Source of the DNA: Candidatus Omnitrophota bacterium
GTDB taxonomy: Bacteria > Omnitrophota > Gorgyraeia > Velamenicoccales > Velamenicoccaceae
DNA: 49,714 nt
Direction: 5' to 3'
Assembly (NCBI GenBank): GCA_020052645.1
Contig: JAGVOQ010000007.1
Location: forward strand, 1-49,714
Shown: piece by piece, positions 28,262 through 35,842 of the stretch
Position numbering within the stretch: the first letter of the stretch is position 1
How the letters are laid out: each line of letters starts with the position of its first letter
Notes under the pieces: model-generated
The model's input: only the letters and a program-made list of their open reading frames with translations
Told to the model about the DNA's origin: nothing
Databases searched by the model: none
Program-made: the position numbers and the translations under genes

Positions 28262-28291
28262 TTGACATATCTATATACTATATGCTATATT
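28262..28291 (+). promoter_or_regulatory. Promoter of the pilin cluster
   Basis: TTGACA (28262-28267) and TATATT (28286-28291) are spaced by 18 bp, giving a leader of about 190 bases before the first pilin ATG at 28488. Confidence 0.65.
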
Positions 28292-28487
28292 TTACATGCA
28301 AGATAAGGCGGTATCGAATCGGCGAAACGAAAGAAGAATGTTAAAAGCCACGGCCACGGTGAAAAAGATTTTTTCTATTTTCGTTGTATTTATTTTTTTG
28401 CGTCCATTTTCTTTTTTAACCGGATTGCCGGATACCGATTTTAAAAATTAGTATTCGCGATCCGGTAATTTTTTGAGGGGGTTCATA

Positions 28488-28706
28488 ATGAGTTTAAAAA
28501 AGTATTTTAAAAGTTGTGGACTGAACAAAAAATTGTCCAAAAATTATTTTTTGAACTGCAAAGGACAATCAACGGTTGAGTATTTTATTTTGTTTTGTGT
28601 TTTTGCCGCTCTCTCTATTTTTGTAACATCGTCTTTTTTAGGTGGGGCTCGTGCGCAAATCCAGGGTTTTGCAAGTAGCGCGTGTTCTCGTATAATTTCG
28701 CCGTGA
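28488..28706 (+). CDS. Class III prepilin, Tad/Flp type (pilin 1)
   Basis: The 72-residue product has a basic leader ending CKG and then QSTVEYFILFCVFAALSIF. Cleavage after Gly gives Gln at +1 and Glu at +5, the residue needed for pilin assembly. A hydrophobic alpha-1 helix follows and the tail is short. ATG 28488 is preceded by GAGGGGG. It is the first of a run of paralogues in the pilin cluster and has its own upstream promoter. Confidence 0.82.
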   Translation: MSLKKYFKSCGLNKKLSKNYFLNCKGQSTVEYFILFCVFAALSIFVTSSFLGGARAQIQGFASSACSRIISP

Positions 28707-28728
28707 CCGGTTTTATAGCGGAGTGAAA

Positions 28729-28905
28729 ATGACCAGTATTCTTAACGCAAAATCGTTGAACAAAAAAGGACAGGCTGTGATTGAGTATGCGGTTTTGCTG
28801 ACAGCTTTATGCCTGGTTTTTTTATCGATGTTTGTTTATATGCAACGGTCTGCTAATGCCAAGCTTTTTAGTGTGCAAAATCAGATCAATGCCGCGATGC
28901 GTTAA
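28729..28905 (+). CDS. Class III prepilin (pilin 2)
   Basis: The 58-residue product has leader ending KKG and then QAVIEYAVLLTALCLVFLS with Glu at +5. It is barely longer than the hydrophobic helix, ending QNQINAAMR, the typical size of a Flp major pilin. I choose ATG 28729, preceded by GGAG at a good spacing, over GTG 28723. It is 22 bases after pilin 1. Confidence 0.84.
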   Translation: MTSILNAKSLNKKGQAVIEYAVLLTALCLVFLSMFVYMQRSANAKLFSVQNQINAAMR

Positions 28906-28917
28906 CGTGAGGTTAAA

Positions 28918-29139
28918 ATGAAGAATAAAAAAGGACAGTCCGTTTTGGAATACGCGATCGTCTTATCGCTGGTGGGCGCTGCGTGCGCGGCCATGGGGAT
29001 GTATGTGAACAGGGCTGTTAATAGTAAGTTGATTGACATCGTCGAACAGATTTCTCCGGTTCAAAATAAAACGACGAGCGCGTTTGATCCGTTGAATTCT
29101 CGCGGGGGAGGCACAAGCTGGTATCCATGGATTCGTTAA
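28918..29139 (+). CDS. Class III prepilin (pilin 3)
   Basis: This 73-residue prepilin has a short basic leader, MKNKKG, then QSVLEYAIVLSLVGAACAAM with Glu at +5. A polar tail contains SRGGGTSWYPWIR. GAGG lies six bases before ATG. Its small size and close spacing to pilin 2 (13 bases) suggest co-translation. Its relation to the other paralogues is by sequence pattern only. Confidence 0.84.
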   Translation: MKNKKGQSVLEYAIVLSLVGAACAAMGMYVNRAVNSKLIDIVEQISPVQNKTTSAFDPLNSRGGGTSWYPWIR

Positions 29140-29160
29140 TCAAATTTTTTAGGAGGGCGT

Positions 29161-29385
29161 ATGAGATTTTTTAAAAAAGTGAAGAAAGAAACGAAGCGGT
29201 TGAAAGAAACACGCGCGCAAATGACGATCGAATACGCGGTGATGTTTACAGTGATTTGCTCTGTGATCATTTACGCGTCAACGGCTTTTATACGTCCGGC
29301 GGTGAATAGATTTTACAACTCAACCCAGGTTATTCTTGACAACGCGACAACAACGGTGCAGGAGAGGTTTTCTTTTAGTGGATAA
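29161..29385 (+). CDS. Class III prepilin with alanine at the cleavage site (pilin 4)
   Basis: The 74-residue protein has a long basic leader and QMTIEYAVMFTVICSVIIY, where the residue before Gln is Ala (ETRA|QMTIEY) instead of Gly. Prepilin peptidases tolerate Ala poorly compared with Gly, so processing may be slower. Glu at +5 is present. An AGGAGGGCGT sequence precedes ATG. The tail is rich in Thr and Asn (NSTQVILDNATTTV). Confidence 0.78.
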   Translation: MRFFKKVKKETKRLKETRAQMTIEYAVMFTVICSVIIYASTAFIRPAVNRFYNSTQVILDNATTTVQERFSFSG

Positions 29386-29415
29386 TTCAAAGAGGGAGAG
29401 AGGGGGTGAGAAGAG

Positions 29416-29652
29416 ATGAAGAAGGTGTTGAACAGAGTGGGTCAAAGCACGATGGAATACGTTATAGTGTTGACAGCAATCGTGGCTGCTATTTTATTTG
29501 CAGCGACGCAGTTTATCAGGCCGAGTATGAACAAGGTTATGCGTGATGCCAGCGTGTCAATGAACGCCAGCGGCGGTTTGTTGCAATTAGCCGGCGGCAA
29601 TGTTGTGGGCTATGTAGGCACTACGACGGGTGGTTCAACCATAACACCATAA
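29416..29652 (+). CDS. Class III prepilin (pilin 5)
   Basis: This 78-residue prepilin has a leader ending NRVG and then QSTMEYVIVLTAIVAAILF with Glu at +5. The tail ends in a glycine-threonine-rich segment (NVVGYVGTTTGGSTITP). GGGGTGAGAAGAG precedes ATG. RPSMNKVM after the helix resembles RPAVNRFY in pilin 4, so pilins 4 and 5 are probably closest paralogues. The gap after it, 29653-29715, holds the AGGAGG ribosome binding site of the next gene. Confidence 0.83.
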   Translation: MKKVLNRVGQSTMEYVIVLTAIVAAILFAATQFIRPSMNKVMRDASVSMNASGGLLQLAGGNVVGYVGTTTGGSTITP

Positions 29653-29715
29653 GCGAAAGAAATGAATTGCTTGTTAGATTTTAAAAAAAATCTTTAAGAG
29701 GAGGTGAGTAAAGAG

Positions 29716-30069
29716 ATGTATATAAGATTGAATAGCAGGAGAGGTCAGAATACGGCTGAGTACGCGATCCTTATCGGGGTTATCGTCGCTGCGGCTATCG
29801 CGATGCAGGTTTATGTCAGGCGCGGTGTGCAGGCCAGGATCAAAGAGTCTGTTGATTTTAGTAGGACAGCTGATGATCAGGCAGGCAATGCGATATTCAC
29901 TCAGACACAATACGAGCCTTATTATTCAGCGCAGAACACGACGCAGAGCCAGAGCGCACGTCAATCCGAATCGATGGCGTTCGGCGGTGTTACGACGAGA
30001 AATACGATTGAACAGATCGCATCAGTGCGCGGTAACCAGACAGCGGGTAACTACATGATGGGCAATTAA
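29716..30069 (+). CDS. Class III prepilin with long polar tail (pilin 6)
   Basis: The 117-residue product starts MYIRLNSRRG and continues QNTAEYAILIGVIVAAAIAM with Glu at +5. The exported part is rich in Gln, Ser and Asn (TQTQYEPYYSAQNTTQSQSA). ATG 29716 lies 11 bases after AGGAGG; GTG 29704 in the same frame overlaps that site and is less likely. It resembles the next prepilin in VYVRRGVQARIKES. Confidence 0.82.
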   Translation: MYIRLNSRRGQNTAEYAILIGVIVAAAIAMQVYVRRGVQARIKESVDFSRTADDQAGNAIFTQTQYEPYYSAQNTTQSQSARQSESMAFGGVTTRNTIEQIASVRGNQTAGNYMMGN

Positions 30070-30118
30070 TCATAAGGATCTTATTTCAACAGAATCTTTT
30101 AGAGGAGGTGAAAAGTAA

Positions 30119-30436
30119 ATGTTTAAACGGTTGGGAAAAAAAGGTCAGAGCACTCTCGAATATGCAGTTTTGATCGTGGTTATCATCGCTGCCCTTATCG
30201 CGATGCAGGTTTATTTAAAACGCGGCATCCAGGGCAAAATGAGAGAGTCTGCTGATACGATTGGCGAACAGTTTTCACCTGGGATCACACAAGGCAACAA
30301 GTACACACAGTCATGGATGAATCAGACGTCGACATCAGATCGCTGGAGCGAATCAACGATCATCCAGAACCAGTGGCAGAATAGAAGCGGATACGAGAAC
30401 GTTATTAACGCGTCCAACGAATATTGGGGCCATTAA
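30119..30436 (+). CDS. Class III prepilin (pilin 7)
   Basis: This 105-residue prepilin has leader MFKRLGKKG and then QSTLEYAVLIVVIIAALIAM with Glu at +5, and VYLKRGIQGKMRES, matching the neighbour. The polar tail has several Trp and Asn residues (SDRWSESTIIQNQWQNRSG). AGGAGGTGAAAAGTAA precedes ATG. High similarity to pilins 6 and 8 suggests recent tandem duplication. Confidence 0.83.
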   Translation: MFKRLGKKGQSTLEYAVLIVVIIAALIAMQVYLKRGIQGKMRESADTIGEQFSPGITQGNKYTQSWMNQTSTSDRWSESTIIQNQWQNRSGYENVINASNEYWGH

Positions 30437-30498
30437 TACGTTGATTGTTTTTTAAAGACAAGCCTCGCTTGAGAAAGCGGGATACGAAAGAAAAAGTG

Positions 30499-31029
30499 AT
30501 GTTAGAAAAAGCGAGTCAAAAAACGAAAAAAAGAAACGGGCAACTCGTCCAAGAGATTGGTACCCTCCCTTTATCAGGGACGAGTTGCCCTGCTTGTCCT
30601 GAGGTTCATTCAGAAGTTTTTGAGAATCGCAGGGCTTGTCCTGAGGCTTACGCAGAAGTTTTTACAGGACGAAGGCATAGCCTAAAAATTTTTTCACAAC
30701 GCGGCCAGCAAATTTTGGAATACGCGGCTGTCATGCTGGCGATTGTGGCTGCTTTTGGTGTGATGAGAATTTATGCAGAGCGTGGACTGCAGGCACATAT
30801 CAAGAGCCAGGCAGACCAGATAGGCTTGCAGAACGAGAGCTTTGAGCAATCCTATGACGACGGGTATGATAGAACTACGGTCACAAAAGATATGGGCGTA
30901 TTAAGCGATGGTGTATCAAGAAAAAATTCAACAGGTTTGGCGAGCTCGTATAATTCGTTAACCACGGGTGTGTCAAAAGGCGTTGTGGATGTCAATAAAA
31001 CGGAATTAATAAGCGTGGGTTATTACTAA
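30499..31029 (+). CDS. Class III prepilin with inserted repeat in the leader (pilin 8)
   Basis: The prepilin core is QRGQQILEYAAVMLAIVAAF with Glu at +5, then a Ser/Thr/Asp-rich tail. The leader is abnormally long. It contains a 13-bp inverted repeat (30538-30550, 30578-30590) and a 14-residue direct repeat, ACPEVHSEVFENRR then ACPEAYAEVFTGRR (30592-30675). This indicates insertion of a repeat element in frame. ATG 30499 is chosen; an earlier TTG at 30445 lacks support. The reading frame is kept, so an elongated leader is presumably tolerated, or translation begins inside the element. Confidence 0.68.
   Translation: MLEKASQKTKKRNGQLVQEIGTLPLSGTSCPACPEVHSEVFENRRACPEAYAEVFTGRRHSLKIFSQRGQQILEYAAVMLAIVAAFGVMRIYAERGLQAHIKSQADQIGLQNESFEQSYDDGYDRTTVTKDMGVLSDGVSRKNSTGLASSYNSLTTGVSKGVVDVNKTELISVGYY
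30538..30675 (+). repeat. Inverted repeat plus 42-bp tandem repeat inside a pilin leader
   Basis: GGGCAACTCGTCC (30538-30550) pairs perfectly with GGACGAGTTGCCC (30578-30590). Two 42-bp repeats then follow (30592-30633, 30634-30675), each containing CTTGTCCTGAGG and CAGAAGTTTTT. Since 42 bp equals 14 codons, the frame is preserved. The unit resembles the short TCCTGAG...CGAAGG palindromic repeats scattered in many genomes. Confidence 0.7.
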
Positions 31030-31057
31030 TAAGCGCGAATTATGAAGGGGTATGTTA

Positions 31058-31438
31058 ATGACGGCAAAAGAGTATTTAAAAGCTGTTGAAAGAAAAGGGC
31101 AATCTATTATGGAGCTCTCTATTCTTTTTGTTGTTATTGTTTTTGCCCTGATCTCCATGCAGACCTATATCAAACGGGCGATCCAAGGGGCCTGGAAGAG
31201 CGGCGTTGATGAAATAGGAGACCAGTATGATCCCAATACCACAACATCTGATTATACCTCGCGGCGTTATTTCAATGCGAGCACGACGAGTACAACGCAA
31301 CCGGAAAACAGGCTTTTAGCAGGCCGGCCTGGTACGTCCAGCGCGCGGTATGCGAACGTAATATTGACGATATCAAACACGCAGGTTCATTATGACAACA
31401 CCATAACAAATGGTTATGAGCAGGTTGCTGCTTTTTAG
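31058..31438 (+). CDS. Class III prepilin-like protein (pilin 9)
   Basis: The 126-residue product has leader ending ERKG and then QSIMELSILFVVIVFALISM, with Glu at +5 and Leu instead of Tyr at +6. The tail is rich in Thr, Ser and Asn. ATG 31058 is preferred because AAGGGG lies at suitable spacing; an ATG two codons upstream is possible. It overlaps no neighbour and is followed at 31458 by the large TadE-like gene. Confidence 0.78.
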   Translation: MTAKEYLKAVERKGQSIMELSILFVVIVFALISMQTYIKRAIQGAWKSGVDEIGDQYDPNTTTSDYTSRRYFNASTTSTTQPENRLLAGRPGTSSARYANVILTISNTQVHYDNTITNGYEQVAAF

Positions 31439-31457
31439 CAAATTAGAGGATTTTGTC

Positions 31458-32951
31458 ATGGGAGAAATTATGTTGAATATAGCGCAAAAGACGATGATTG
31501 TTAAGATGCAGCCTTCTACAGGGCAGGCATTGATAGAACTTGCTGTCTTTGGCGCGATTTTTCTTGTTGTTCTTTCTGTGCTTGTGCGCTATGGCATAGA
31601 ATTTAACCTTCAGCAGAAAGCTGAGATGACGGCGCATCGCAGGGCATTGGCTATTGCGTCAACCTCTGTCAGCGATGTTGGTTCTCCGGCTGTTCCTATG
31701 GGCAGTGGAGGATATAGTTCCAGGCAAGATGTGTTTATTCCGGATGTTGCGGAATCCATGGGGCAGGGGTCTGCTTCGTTAATAGGAGCGTCAGCCAGTG
31801 TAACGCGCAATCCTGTAGCGCACCTAACGACCGGGACACCTTCTCCTTATGTCGTGGATTCGCAGAATTATCTGCGCATAAATAGCAGCGGAGCAACAAA
31901 AGATTTCAGGAGAAAGAAGACTTATGGAAGCGGCTTTAGGATTGAGAACAGTGTTTCACAGTTTTCAATCCCTAAATACGAGGAATTTTATAGTATTTTA
32001 GTTCAAGCATCTGATCTTAGTTGGAGGTTTTGGGATGCCGGCGCCGAAGACATGGAAGCCGCTTATAAGACAACGTGTCTTACAGGTGCATGGGTGCCAA
32101 ATCCTTCTTATGACGCCACTTCTTCCGGTTATGGTACTGGCGGTTCTGGTGGTGAAGGCGGTTCTGGTGGTTCTGGCGGTTATGGCGGCGGAGGTTCTGG
32201 TGGTGAAGGCGGTTCTGGTGGTGAAGGCGGTTCTGGTGGTGAAGGCGGCGGAGGTTCTACTGGTCCGGAGGGGAATACTGATTCTGATGGTGATACTCAG
32301 TATGTCTATGCTTGTTCGGAGTATGGCCTTACTTTGCGCATTGACGATCCTTGTCTTGCAACAACTCCGGAGTATGATACTTGTTATGAACAGGCGCGCG
32401 TGATTGTTGATGTGGATTACTGCAAATTAAAATGCACTAAGACTAATAACTGCGCATATATTGCGACAAGGACAGCTTGTGTAAAGAAATGTGATGATCT
32501 TTGTGTGTTGGAGACAAATCCGCCTCATCAAACCAATACTTCGTATGATCCGGCTTTAGGGGGCGCTTGGTATGCGGCAGATTATGCTTATTACAATCAT
32601 GCGTTTCTCGATAATACTCGTCGGGTTTATACATTTCCATACCTGGATCGATTTTTTAATAAGTCTCTTTCAAAAAAATTCGGGCTTGGAGCTGATGGAG
32701 CGAAAACAACCGGCGATTTTCAAACCCAGGCTTTTGATAAACAGGAAACACCTACGCGGGTGGTGACAGGAGAAGCAGCCGTGTGGAATGAGACCTCTAA
32801 CAGTAATACTCTTTATCAGAACAATCTGGATGAATATGGTTATCAGCTTGAGGATAGAAGGCCTGATGAATACGCTGATAATGTTACAGTGATGTCTATT
32901 CCTTCAGAGGTTTCAGTAAGGTTGAATCAGACGTGGCAGACAGATAAATAG
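31458..32951 (+). CDS. Large TadE-like pseudopilin with Gly-rich linker and Cys-rich region
   Basis: The 497-residue product has a class III leader ending STG, then QALIELAVFGAIFLVVLSVL with Glu at +5. The exported part carries a tandem SGGEGG/SGGYGG linker at about residues 224-268, encoded by an 18-bp-type repeat (32131-32260). A following segment (about 280-360) has around ten cysteines (CSEYGLTLRIDDPC, CKLKCTKTNNCAY, CVKKCDDLCV). Disulfides in the periplasm or on the surface are likely. TadE/TadF proteins are minor pseudopilins of about 150-200 residues, so this is an expanded version. ATG 31458 is preceded by AGAGGA; 31470 is an alternative. Confidence 0.7.
   Translation: MGEIMLNIAQKTMIVKMQPSTGQALIELAVFGAIFLVVLSVLVRYGIEFNLQQKAEMTAHRRALAIASTSVSDVGSPAVPMGSGGYSSRQDVFIPDVAESMGQGSASLIGASASVTRNPVAHLTTGTPSPYVVDSQNYLRINSSGATKDFRRKKTYGSGFRIENSVSQFSIPKYEEFYSILVQASDLSWRFWDAGAEDMEAAYKTTCLTGAWVPNPSYDATSSGYGTGGSGGEGGSGGSGGYGGGGSGGEGGSGGEGGSGGEGGGGSTGPEGNTDSDGDTQYVYACSEYGLTLRIDDPCLATTPEYDTCYEQARVIVDVDYCKLKCTKTNNCAYIATRTACVKKCDDLCVLETNPPHQTNTSYDPALGGAWYAADYAYYNHAFLDNTRRVYTFPYLDRFFNKSLSKKFGLGADGAKTTGDFQTQAFDKQETPTRVVTGEAAVWNETSNSNTLYQNNLDEYGYQLEDRRPDEYADNVTVMSIPSEVSVRLNQTWQTDK
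32131..32260 (+). repeat. In-frame Gly-rich tandem repeat
   Basis: GGTTCTGGTGGTGAAGGC and close variants repeat about seven times, encoding Ser-Gly-Gly-Glu-Gly-Gly units between two parts of the TadE-like protein. It is a flexible linker prone to copy-number change. Confidence 0.75.
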
Positions 32952-32970
32952 AGGGACTGTATATAGGATA

Positions 32971-33082
32971 GTGAAGTCCCTTAGGACTTTAGTCCTAAGG
33001 GACTTCCTCCTTTAGCAGAAAATGCACAACACCATTTATCTTGACGGGCTAAAGCCCTAAGGATTTCTGCGGAGGATTAAAA
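32971..33082 (-). repeat. Hairpin-bearing repeat, copy 2 (inverted)
   Basis: This is a reverse-complement copy of the unit at 25671-25780. The AAGTCCC...GGGACTT arms extend the stem to 15 perfect base pairs (32974-33005), and GGGCTAAAGCCC (33046-33057) is the second hairpin. Its GGAGG at 33071-33075 provides the ribosome binding site of the next gene (ATG 33085). Confidence 0.75.
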
Positions 33083-33084
33083 TA

Positions 33085-33459
33085 ATGACGGATATGATCA
33101 TGATCATGGAAAAAATGATAAGAACGCATATAAAAGGACAGGCCCTTCGACTCACTGATGTTCGCTCAGGACAGGCCACCTTAGAGCTGACGGTAGCTTT
33201 GATTTTTGTCATGATATTTTTAGTAGGCGCTATCAGGATTTTTCTCTGGCTGAATGAGAGCATTGTGAATAGGCAGGTGGATTATGAAGCCACCCGGGCT
33301 ACAGCAGCGAGCACGGATTTTACGCCTATGGATGTGTCTCAGATTCAGGATGATGATTCAAAGACAGAGGCAGAGCTGGCAATTCCCGGAGAGGTTTTAG
33401 TTGATGAATCTGACAAGACGCGTTATCCGGAGTTGAATCTTTTTAAGTCAACCTGGTAA
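33085..33459 (+). CDS. TadE-like prepilin with an in-frame insertion
   Basis: The 124-residue protein has leader ending RSG and then QATLELTVALIFVMIFLVG with Glu at +5. The leader contains KGQALRLTDVRSGQA, where GGACAGGCC is repeated 33 bp apart (33136 and 33169), as if a 24-bp sequence was inserted with target duplication. The inserted CTTCGACTCACTGATG...CTCA resembles dispersed palindromic repeats. The exported domain is short and acidic (DDDSKTEAEL). It is a minor pseudopilin candidate. Start ATG 33085 uses GGAGG from the preceding repeat. Confidence 0.72.
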   Translation: MTDMIMIMEKMIRTHIKGQALRLTDVRSGQATLELTVALIFVMIFLVGAIRIFLWLNESIVNRQVDYEATRATAASTDFTPMDVSQIQDDDSKTEAELAIPGEVLVDESDKTRYPELNLFKSTW

Positions 33460-33471
33460 AAAGAGGATGTT

Positions 33472-35622
33472 ATGAAAGGTTTTTTGCAGCGCTTAACGTA
33501 TTTACGCCAATTCAATAGGGCAAAAGGCGTCAAAGGACAGGTTACGACGCTTATGATGCTTTTATTGGTTGTGATGCTTGTTTTTGTCATGGCGACGTTT
33601 GAGATCGGCGATACGAGTATTCGCGCGACAAAGATGGTTAATGCTGCGGACCAGGCAGCGCTTGGATTAGCTTCTAATTTAGCCACGCGCGCCCGTATGA
33701 TGGCAGAAGCTTTGCCTTGTGATGATCCTGGTCTTAATTGTTGCGAGAAAAAAAATTTTTGGGTCTATGTTTTTCCAATAATAGCCTCTTTTGGACTCGC
33801 TGGTCCCATAGGTCCTTTAGAAGCAGTTCTTATAGGCAATTGGTTAGATGGAAATCCGCAAGGATATGACACTGCGCTTGTGAATGCGTTTAGAATTCTT
33901 GTAAATATTGTGATATGTGTTGTAGGAGTTTTAATCATGATAGTTTATGGGCCTGTTGGTTGGGTTGTAGGAGGATTAATTGTTGCCGTAGGTGTTTATG
34001 GCATTTACCAAACCGCGTTTGGGTATAATAATGCATTGCAAGACACGATTGATGAGATTGCAAAGACATTTGGTGACTTAGCCGATGATAGGCAGCGTTG
34101 GAAAGGGATGGCTGAGTTTACGGTTTTAAATGCATTAGTTGATAATCAAAAAATGTCGCGGGACCTAGAAGATGTTAATGCTAATGGTGACACCGCTGAG
34201 CTAATCCCTGATTTTAGCTATTGGTGGGCTCGAAGATTGCGTGCTCTTGCATCTAACGAAGCCAGTAAGGCGGTATCGGCAAAAAGATTAATTCAGTTGA
34301 TGGAAGGCCATCGGAATAGGATTCGTTGTGCTTACGAAGGCAGTGCTTGGTGCGCTTCGAATGAAGGGCAATTGGATCCCACAGAGATTGTTCCTGGGTA
34401 TACAGCTCGCGTAGCTGTGCCTGTTTTTCAAAGTTCTGATTATGCGTGGACCGTTAACGATGATGGTGAAAATGAGGCAGTGGATACCATTAATGGTGCG
34501 CCTATTATAGACGGTAGGATTGTTCGTTTGATGCGCGCTATGTATGGTATTGGATCTTCCGCGGGTTCTTATTTAGCTTTGCCGATATGGGAACCAGGCC
34601 CTTCAGCTGCGGATATGAATAATTATGCTGCCATGGATTGTTGTCCTGAAGGTTCAACGCGCACAGATTGTTCTCCAGCGTGTCCAACGCCTGCAGGATA
34701 TGATTGGTTTGACGATCTTACGAATGGTTTAAGAGAAATAACTGCTCTTGTTGATGAAGTTGTGAACATGGCTTCTGCGGATACTTCATGGCCTATGTGG
34801 ATCAGTTTCTTTTATAATCCAATTGATTTATTAGACCAGGATACTGTTTATGGCCAATTGGGGATGTATGCGGATATGTTGAGGAATTTAAAGACTGCGG
34901 TGTTGTTCCCGAGCGCGCCTGCTTGTGTGGGAGGATGGTATTCAAGAGTTTGTGCTGCGGGGGTTTGTTCGAATGTTTGCGGAGATTGTCCTACAGCGTC
35001 ATGTCGTTGGACTTATCGAAATGGGACGGCTATGTGTATTCCTTATTGCGGGAATTGTGTTGATAGTCGTTCTCCGAACCCTCTCTGGCCTTGTCGCTTG
35101 ACTTGGGCTGGGGGGTTTTTTGTAAGTCGAGATGGCATAACCTTGACAGAGCAACCCACGGATGTTTTGCCTCTTGTCCAGCGGTCTATTGATACGTTGA
35201 TTGCGCGCATAGAAGCATTTCGTAGGGATATAGCATCTCAAGCCAGATTTTTAACCTCTGCAACGAATTTGGAAGCGACATTAAGGAATTATGGCGGCGT
35301 AAATCCGATTTATTCTTGGAAGGATTCCAGGGGCCAAAGAGCAGTAAGTGTTGAGGTCGGGCCGTTTAATATGCCGGAATGGAAAAAGAAAAACAATTGG
35401 CGCAAGACCTGTATTGGGGTAAGAAATTATTCAGACGATGGATCTTCTGGTGGTCGTTGCTGGATAAAGGTAACGCAAACAACAACGCCTGCAGTCAGCT
35501 TGGGAGTATTAGGGGCATGGAATCCATTTCGTCGCTCAATAACAAAAACGTCAAAGGCTTATTATACAGTGGACAAGTCTAACAATACGGCGAATGCTGT
35601 TGGTATCAGGAATACGGAATAA
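33472..35622 (+). CDS. TadG-like protein with additional membrane segments
   Basis: The 716-residue product starts with TadG_N-like VKGQVTTLMMLLLVVMLVF then EIGDTSIRATKMVNAADQAAL, as in TadG proteins tethering the pilus to the wall. Unlike TadG, it has a second hydrophobic region at about residues 145-190 (VNIVICVVGVLIMIVYGPVG). A cysteine-rich stretch lies near 482-545 (CAAGVCSNVCGDCPTASC). Glu at +5 is replaced by Leu, so it is not a prepilin. GAGGATGTT precedes ATG. The C-terminus is rich in Ser/Thr/Asn. It follows the TadE-like gene by 12 bases. Confidence 0.68.
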   Translation: MKGFLQRLTYLRQFNRAKGVKGQVTTLMMLLLVVMLVFVMATFEIGDTSIRATKMVNAADQAALGLASNLATRARMMAEALPCDDPGLNCCEKKNFWVYVFPIIASFGLAGPIGPLEAVLIGNWLDGNPQGYDTALVNAFRILVNIVICVVGVLIMIVYGPVGWVVGGLIVAVGVYGIYQTAFGYNNALQDTIDEIAKTFGDLADDRQRWKGMAEFTVLNALVDNQKMSRDLEDVNANGDTAELIPDFSYWWARRLRALASNEASKAVSAKRLIQLMEGHRNRIRCAYEGSAWCASNEGQLDPTEIVPGYTARVAVPVFQSSDYAWTVNDDGENEAVDTINGAPIIDGRIVRLMRAMYGIGSSAGSYLALPIWEPGPSAADMNNYAAMDCCPEGSTRTDCSPACPTPAGYDWFDDLTNGLREITALVDEVVNMASADTSWPMWISFFYNPIDLLDQDTVYGQLGMYADMLRNLKTAVLFPSAPACVGGWYSRVCAAGVCSNVCGDCPTASCRWTYRNGTAMCIPYCGNCVDSRSPNPLWPCRLTWAGGFFVSRDGITLTEQPTDVLPLVQRSIDTLIARIEAFRRDIASQARFLTSATNLEATLRNYGGVNPIYSWKDSRGQRAVSVEVGPFNMPEWKKKNNWRKTCIGVRNYSDDGSSGGRCWIKVTQTTTPAVSLGVLGAWNPFRRSITKTSKAYYTVDKSNNTANAVGIRNTE

Positions 35623-35689
35623 GATTAAGGAAAAGAAATCATTGTGAGAAGTAAAATAAATGAAAAGTTGCCCCTGGCTCAAGCACTCA

Positions 35690-35838
35690 GTCATTTCATA
35701 CCAGCACGGTTGGGCATGAAATGACCTTCGTAAGCTGCGGGGTTAATTTTGTAACACAGAAAGTGTAGCCCTGCCTAATTCCTCATAGAGGAAGGGGCTA
35801 AGGAAAAAGTACCATTATGTGAGGCAAAATTAAGGAGA
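35690..35838 (+). ncRNA. Structured leader element B, upstream of the lipoprotein gene
   Basis: The 5' stem is GTCATTTCAT (35690-35699)/ATGAAATGAC (35716-35725). The core stem is TTAATTTTG (35743-35751)/CAAAATTAA (35825-35833), ending next to GGAGAG. Inside lies the module TAGCCC (35766-35771)/GGGCTA (35795-35800). It is homologous to elements A (15488-15723) and C (36642-36743), with the 5' arms varied but still complementary. It lies on the same strand as its gene and ends four bases before the ATG at 35843. Confidence 0.65.
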
Positions 35839-35842
35839 GTGT

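Noticed and set aside
32035-32403. Val-Leu-rich plus-strand frame over the Gly repeat
   Set aside because: It is a frame shadow of the GGTTCTGGTGGT repeat in the TadE-like gene.
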